In this document: positions 62,198 through 64,000 of the stretch, in pieces
Layout of the letters: each line of letters begins with the position of its first letter
How positions within the stretch are numbered: position 1 is the first letter of the stretch
Origin: Streptomyces sp. KMM 9044
Lineage (GTDB): Bacteria; Actinomycetota; Actinomycetes; Streptomycetales; Streptomycetaceae
Direction: 5' to 3'
Assembly (NCBI RefSeq): GCF_024701375.2
Contig: NZ_CP113910.1
Span: 1,302,001-1,366,000 of the forward strand
DNA length: 64,000 bases
Translations under genes and position numbers: made by a program
The notes under the pieces: model-generated
The model's input: the letters and a program-made list of their open reading frames with translations, nothing else
Database searches by the model: none
Told to the model about the DNA's origin: nothing

Positions 62198-63586
62198 TTA
62201 CCTCGACAAACGGTCCAGGATCAACGGGCCGAGGTCGGTGACATCGCCCGCTCCCATGGTGAGAACCAGATCACCGGGCTTCGCCATTCCCGCGAGGGTC
62301 TCCGGGATCTCCGTCCTGTCGTGCACCGGCGTCACGTCCGCGCCCGCCGTCCGCGCCGCGTCGATGATCAGCCCGCTCGTGACGCCGGGGATCGGGTCCT
62401 CGCGGGCCGGGTAGATGTCGAGGACGACCGAGGAGTCGGCCAGTGCCAGGGCCTGGCCCATCTCCTTGCCCAGCTCCCGGGTGCGGGAGAAGAGGTGGGG
62501 CTGGAAGACGACCAGGATGCGGGCGTCGCCCGCGGCGGCGCGCATCGCCTCCAGGTCGGCGGTCATCTCGGTCGGGTGGTGCGCGTAGGAGTCGATGACC
62601 TGGACGCCCGCCGCCTCGCCCTTGAGCTGGAGACGCCGGTTCACCCCGGTGTACGCGGCCAGCGCCGGGGCCAGTTCGGTGGCCGGGATGCCGAGCGCGA
62701 CGCCCGCGGCGAGCGCGGCCACCGCGTTGTGCGCGTAGTGGCGGCCCGGGACGGACACCGTGAAGGTGAGCGGGGTGCCCTCGAACTCGACGGTCACCTC
62801 GCTCTTCAGTCCCTGCGGTACGACCGACGTGACCCGTACGTCGGCGTCCGCCGCCTCGCCGTACGTCACGGTCCGGACCGAGCCGTCCAGCCGCCGGGTC
62901 AGCTCCCGCGCGCCCTCGTGGTCCGACGAGATCACCAGCGTGCCGCCGGGCACGATCCGGCCGACGAACGTCTCGAAGGACTCGTGGATCTCCTCCATGG
63001 ACGCGTAGTTGGCGTGGTGGTCCAGCTCCACGTTGAGGATGATCGCGACCTCGGGCGCGTACCTGTGGAAGCTGCGGTCGGACTCGTCCGCCTCGGCGAC
63101 GAAGATCTCGCCGTCGCCGTGCAGCGCGTTGGAACCGGGCACGTCCAGGTCGCCGCCGATGGCGTACGAGGGCCGGCGGCCCAGCTCGGTCAGGGAGACG
63201 GCCAGCATCGAGGTGGTCGTGGTCTTGCCGTGGGTACCGGCCACCGCGATCGGGCGCAGGCCGTCCATGAGCGCGGCCAGCGCGTCGGAGCGGTGGACCA
63301 CGGGCACGCCCAGTTCGGCCGCGCGGACCAGTTCCGGGTTGTCCTCGCGGATCGCCGACGACACGACCACGCAGCTCGCGTCGTCGGCCAGGTGCCCGGC
63401 GGCGTGCCCGATGTGCACGGTGGCACCCAGCGCGCGCAGCGCCTCGGCGGTGGCGGACTCCCTGGCGTCGCTGCCGGCCACCTCGGCGCCGCGCTGCGCG
63501 AGGATCTTCGCGAGGCCCGACATCCCGGCGCCGCCGATGCCGATGAAGTGCGGTCGGTCCATGGCGGTAGGAAGGCCGGGTGCCAT
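62198..63586 (-). CDS. murC: UDP-N-acetylmuramate-L-alanine ligase
   Basis: The product is 462 residues and adds L-alanine to UDP-MurNAc in peptidoglycan precursor synthesis. ATG 63586 is used (GAGAG before it); ATG 63562 is an alternative. Mur-ligase domains: FIGIGGAGMSGLAKILAQRG (UDP-MurNAc binding), ATP P-loop VAGTHGKTTTTSMLAVSLTE, IFVAEADESDRSFHRY and ILNVELDHHANYASMEE. The C-terminal domain has the binding segment VIDSYAHHPTEMTADLEAMR. It is an essential cytoplasmic enzyme. Its location away from the main division cluster is normal for Streptomyces. Confidence 0.97.
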   Translation of the reverse strand: MAPGLPTAMDRPHFIGIGGAGMSGLAKILAQRGAEVAGSDARESATAEALRALGATVHIGHAAGHLADDASCVVVSSAIREDNPELVRAAELGVPVVHRSDALAALMDGLRPIAVAGTHGKTTTTSMLAVSLTELGRRPSYAIGGDLDVPGSNALHGDGEIFVAEADESDRSFHRYAPEVAIILNVELDHHANYASMEEIHESFETFVGRIVPGGTLVISSDHEGARELTRRLDGSVRTVTYGEAADADVRVTSVVPQGLKSEVTVEFEGTPLTFTVSVPGRHYAHNAVAALAAGVALGIPATELAPALAAYTGVNRRLQLKGEAAGVQVIDSYAHHPTEMTADLEAMRAAAGDARILVVFQPHLFSRTRELGKEMGQALALADSSVVLDIYPAREDPIPGVTSGLIIDAARTAGADVTPVHDRTEIPETLAGMAKPGDLVLTMGAGDVTDLGPLILDRLSR

Positions 63587-63648
63587 ACGTGTCTCTCCCC
63601 AGTGGTGACGGGTGTCTTCGCGCCCTCGCGGGAAGGCGCCGCCCCAGC

Positions 63649-64000
63649 CTATGCCTTGCTGTGCGAGAACAGTTTCAGCACCGGCACCCCCACCTTGTGC
63701 CGGGCCCGGGAGGCCCAGTCGCGGTGGAAGAACTCCTCCACGTAGTGCGGGTCCGTGAGCACGATCACCTCGTCCGCCCCCGCCTCCTCGACCATCGTTC
63801 TCAGCGCGGCCAGGGGGTGGTCCCCGATCAGCCGGCCCTCGGCCCCGTGACCGGCGGCGCGCAGGGCCTGCAGGGACACCTCCAGAGCCCGCTCCCCCAT
63901 GGTCTTGGCCTCGTCGCCCTCGGGGGTCTCCCCCTCGCGGACGGCGTCGTCGAGCTCGCCGAGGGCCACGTCGTCGATGGCCCGGAGCAGCCGGTCGGCC
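63649..64000 (-). CDS. conserved protein of unknown function upstream of murC (partial)
   Basis: The last 117 codons are visible; the N-terminus lies beyond the window end, since the frame stays open through ADRLLRAIDDVALGELDDAV. Visible features: EVSLQALRAAGHGAEGRLIG, DHPLAALRTMVEEAGADEVI and VLTDPHYVEEFFHRDWASRA, then KVGVPVLKLFSHSKA. The pattern (GADEVIVLT, RDWASRARHKVGVPV) resembles universal-stress/adenine-nucleotide alpha-hydrolase-like proteins. The name sometimes given (indole-3-glycerol phosphate synthase) is not supported by what is visible. It is followed by murC 62 bp later on the same strand. Confidence 0.75.
   Translation of the reverse strand, partial: ADRLLRAIDDVALGELDDAVREGETPEGDEAKTMGERALEVSLQALRAAGHGAEGRLIGDHPLAALRTMVEEAGADEVIVLTDPHYVEEFFHRDWASRARHKVGVPVLKLFSHSKA

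Overview
The window is high-G+C DNA with very strong third-codon-position G/C bias, frequent GTG and TTG starts, four-base ATGA/GTGA overlaps, a complete geosmin synthase gene, a conservon (cvnABCD) and a gamma-butyrolactone-receptor-type TetR regulator. Together these say Streptomyces. From memory, the gene order matches the S. coelicolor region running from the sulfite reductase (SCO6102) down to murC (SCO6060) and its neighbour, including cprB (SCO6071) and the geosmin synthase (SCO6073). I could not run a search to confirm this.

Layout. 1-6534: a partial YihY/BrkB membrane protein, an AidB-like acyl-CoA dehydrogenase, a GAF-domain regulator, a secreted protein of unknown function and a GNAT acetyltransferase. 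6714-16350: a sulfur assimilation operon headed by a cysteine-containing leader peptide, with ferredoxin sulfite reductase, a small zinc-ribbon protein, cysH, cysC, cysD, cysN, a sulfonate-type ABC transporter and a sirohydrochlorin chelatase that supplies siroheme. 16380-19265: a decayed stretch with a SnoaL-like protein, a frameshifted DUF1697 gene, an MMPL transporter remnant and an OleD-like macrolide glycosyltransferase whose C-terminus runs into a palindromic repeat. 19484-22453: a kinase-like protein, a DnaQ-like exonuclease and a SAV2148-type HEPN protein. 22816-35001: glycogen/trehalose genes glgX, treY and treZ. Between treY and treZ lie two damaged M14 carboxypeptidase genes on opposite strands, a subtilisin inhibitor and a DUF1707-FHA gene. 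35379-40375: a PDZ protein with an apparent frameshift, geosmin synthase, a DUF89 protein and CprB. 41059-46226: a lone sugar-type binding lipoprotein followed by the conservon. 46367-49924: a glycine betaine/choline-type ABC transporter. 50189-52489: a two-component system wrecked by several lesions. 52543-61658: a cell-envelope-like cluster (epimerase, two-component system, family 2 glycosyltransferase, DUF2064 protein, methyltransferase, membrane proteins, molybdopterin oxidoreductase). 61741-64000: msrB, murC and a partial gene.

Working together: the sulfur operon is a complete path from alkyl sulfonate or sulfate uptake to sulfide, including cofactor supply, and probably senses cysteine through translation of the leader peptide. 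GlgX, TreY and TreZ would turn glycogen into trehalose. The conservon and its adjacent binding protein look like a sensing module.

Two window-wide themes stand out. First, long imperfect palindromes (about 160-190 bp), two of them with CTAG at an end, sit at gene ends. Second, several genes are broken by short duplications or single-base changes, and some carry expanded microsatellites. If the sequence is a draft, some frameshifts could be sequencing errors; this should be settled before biology is read into them.
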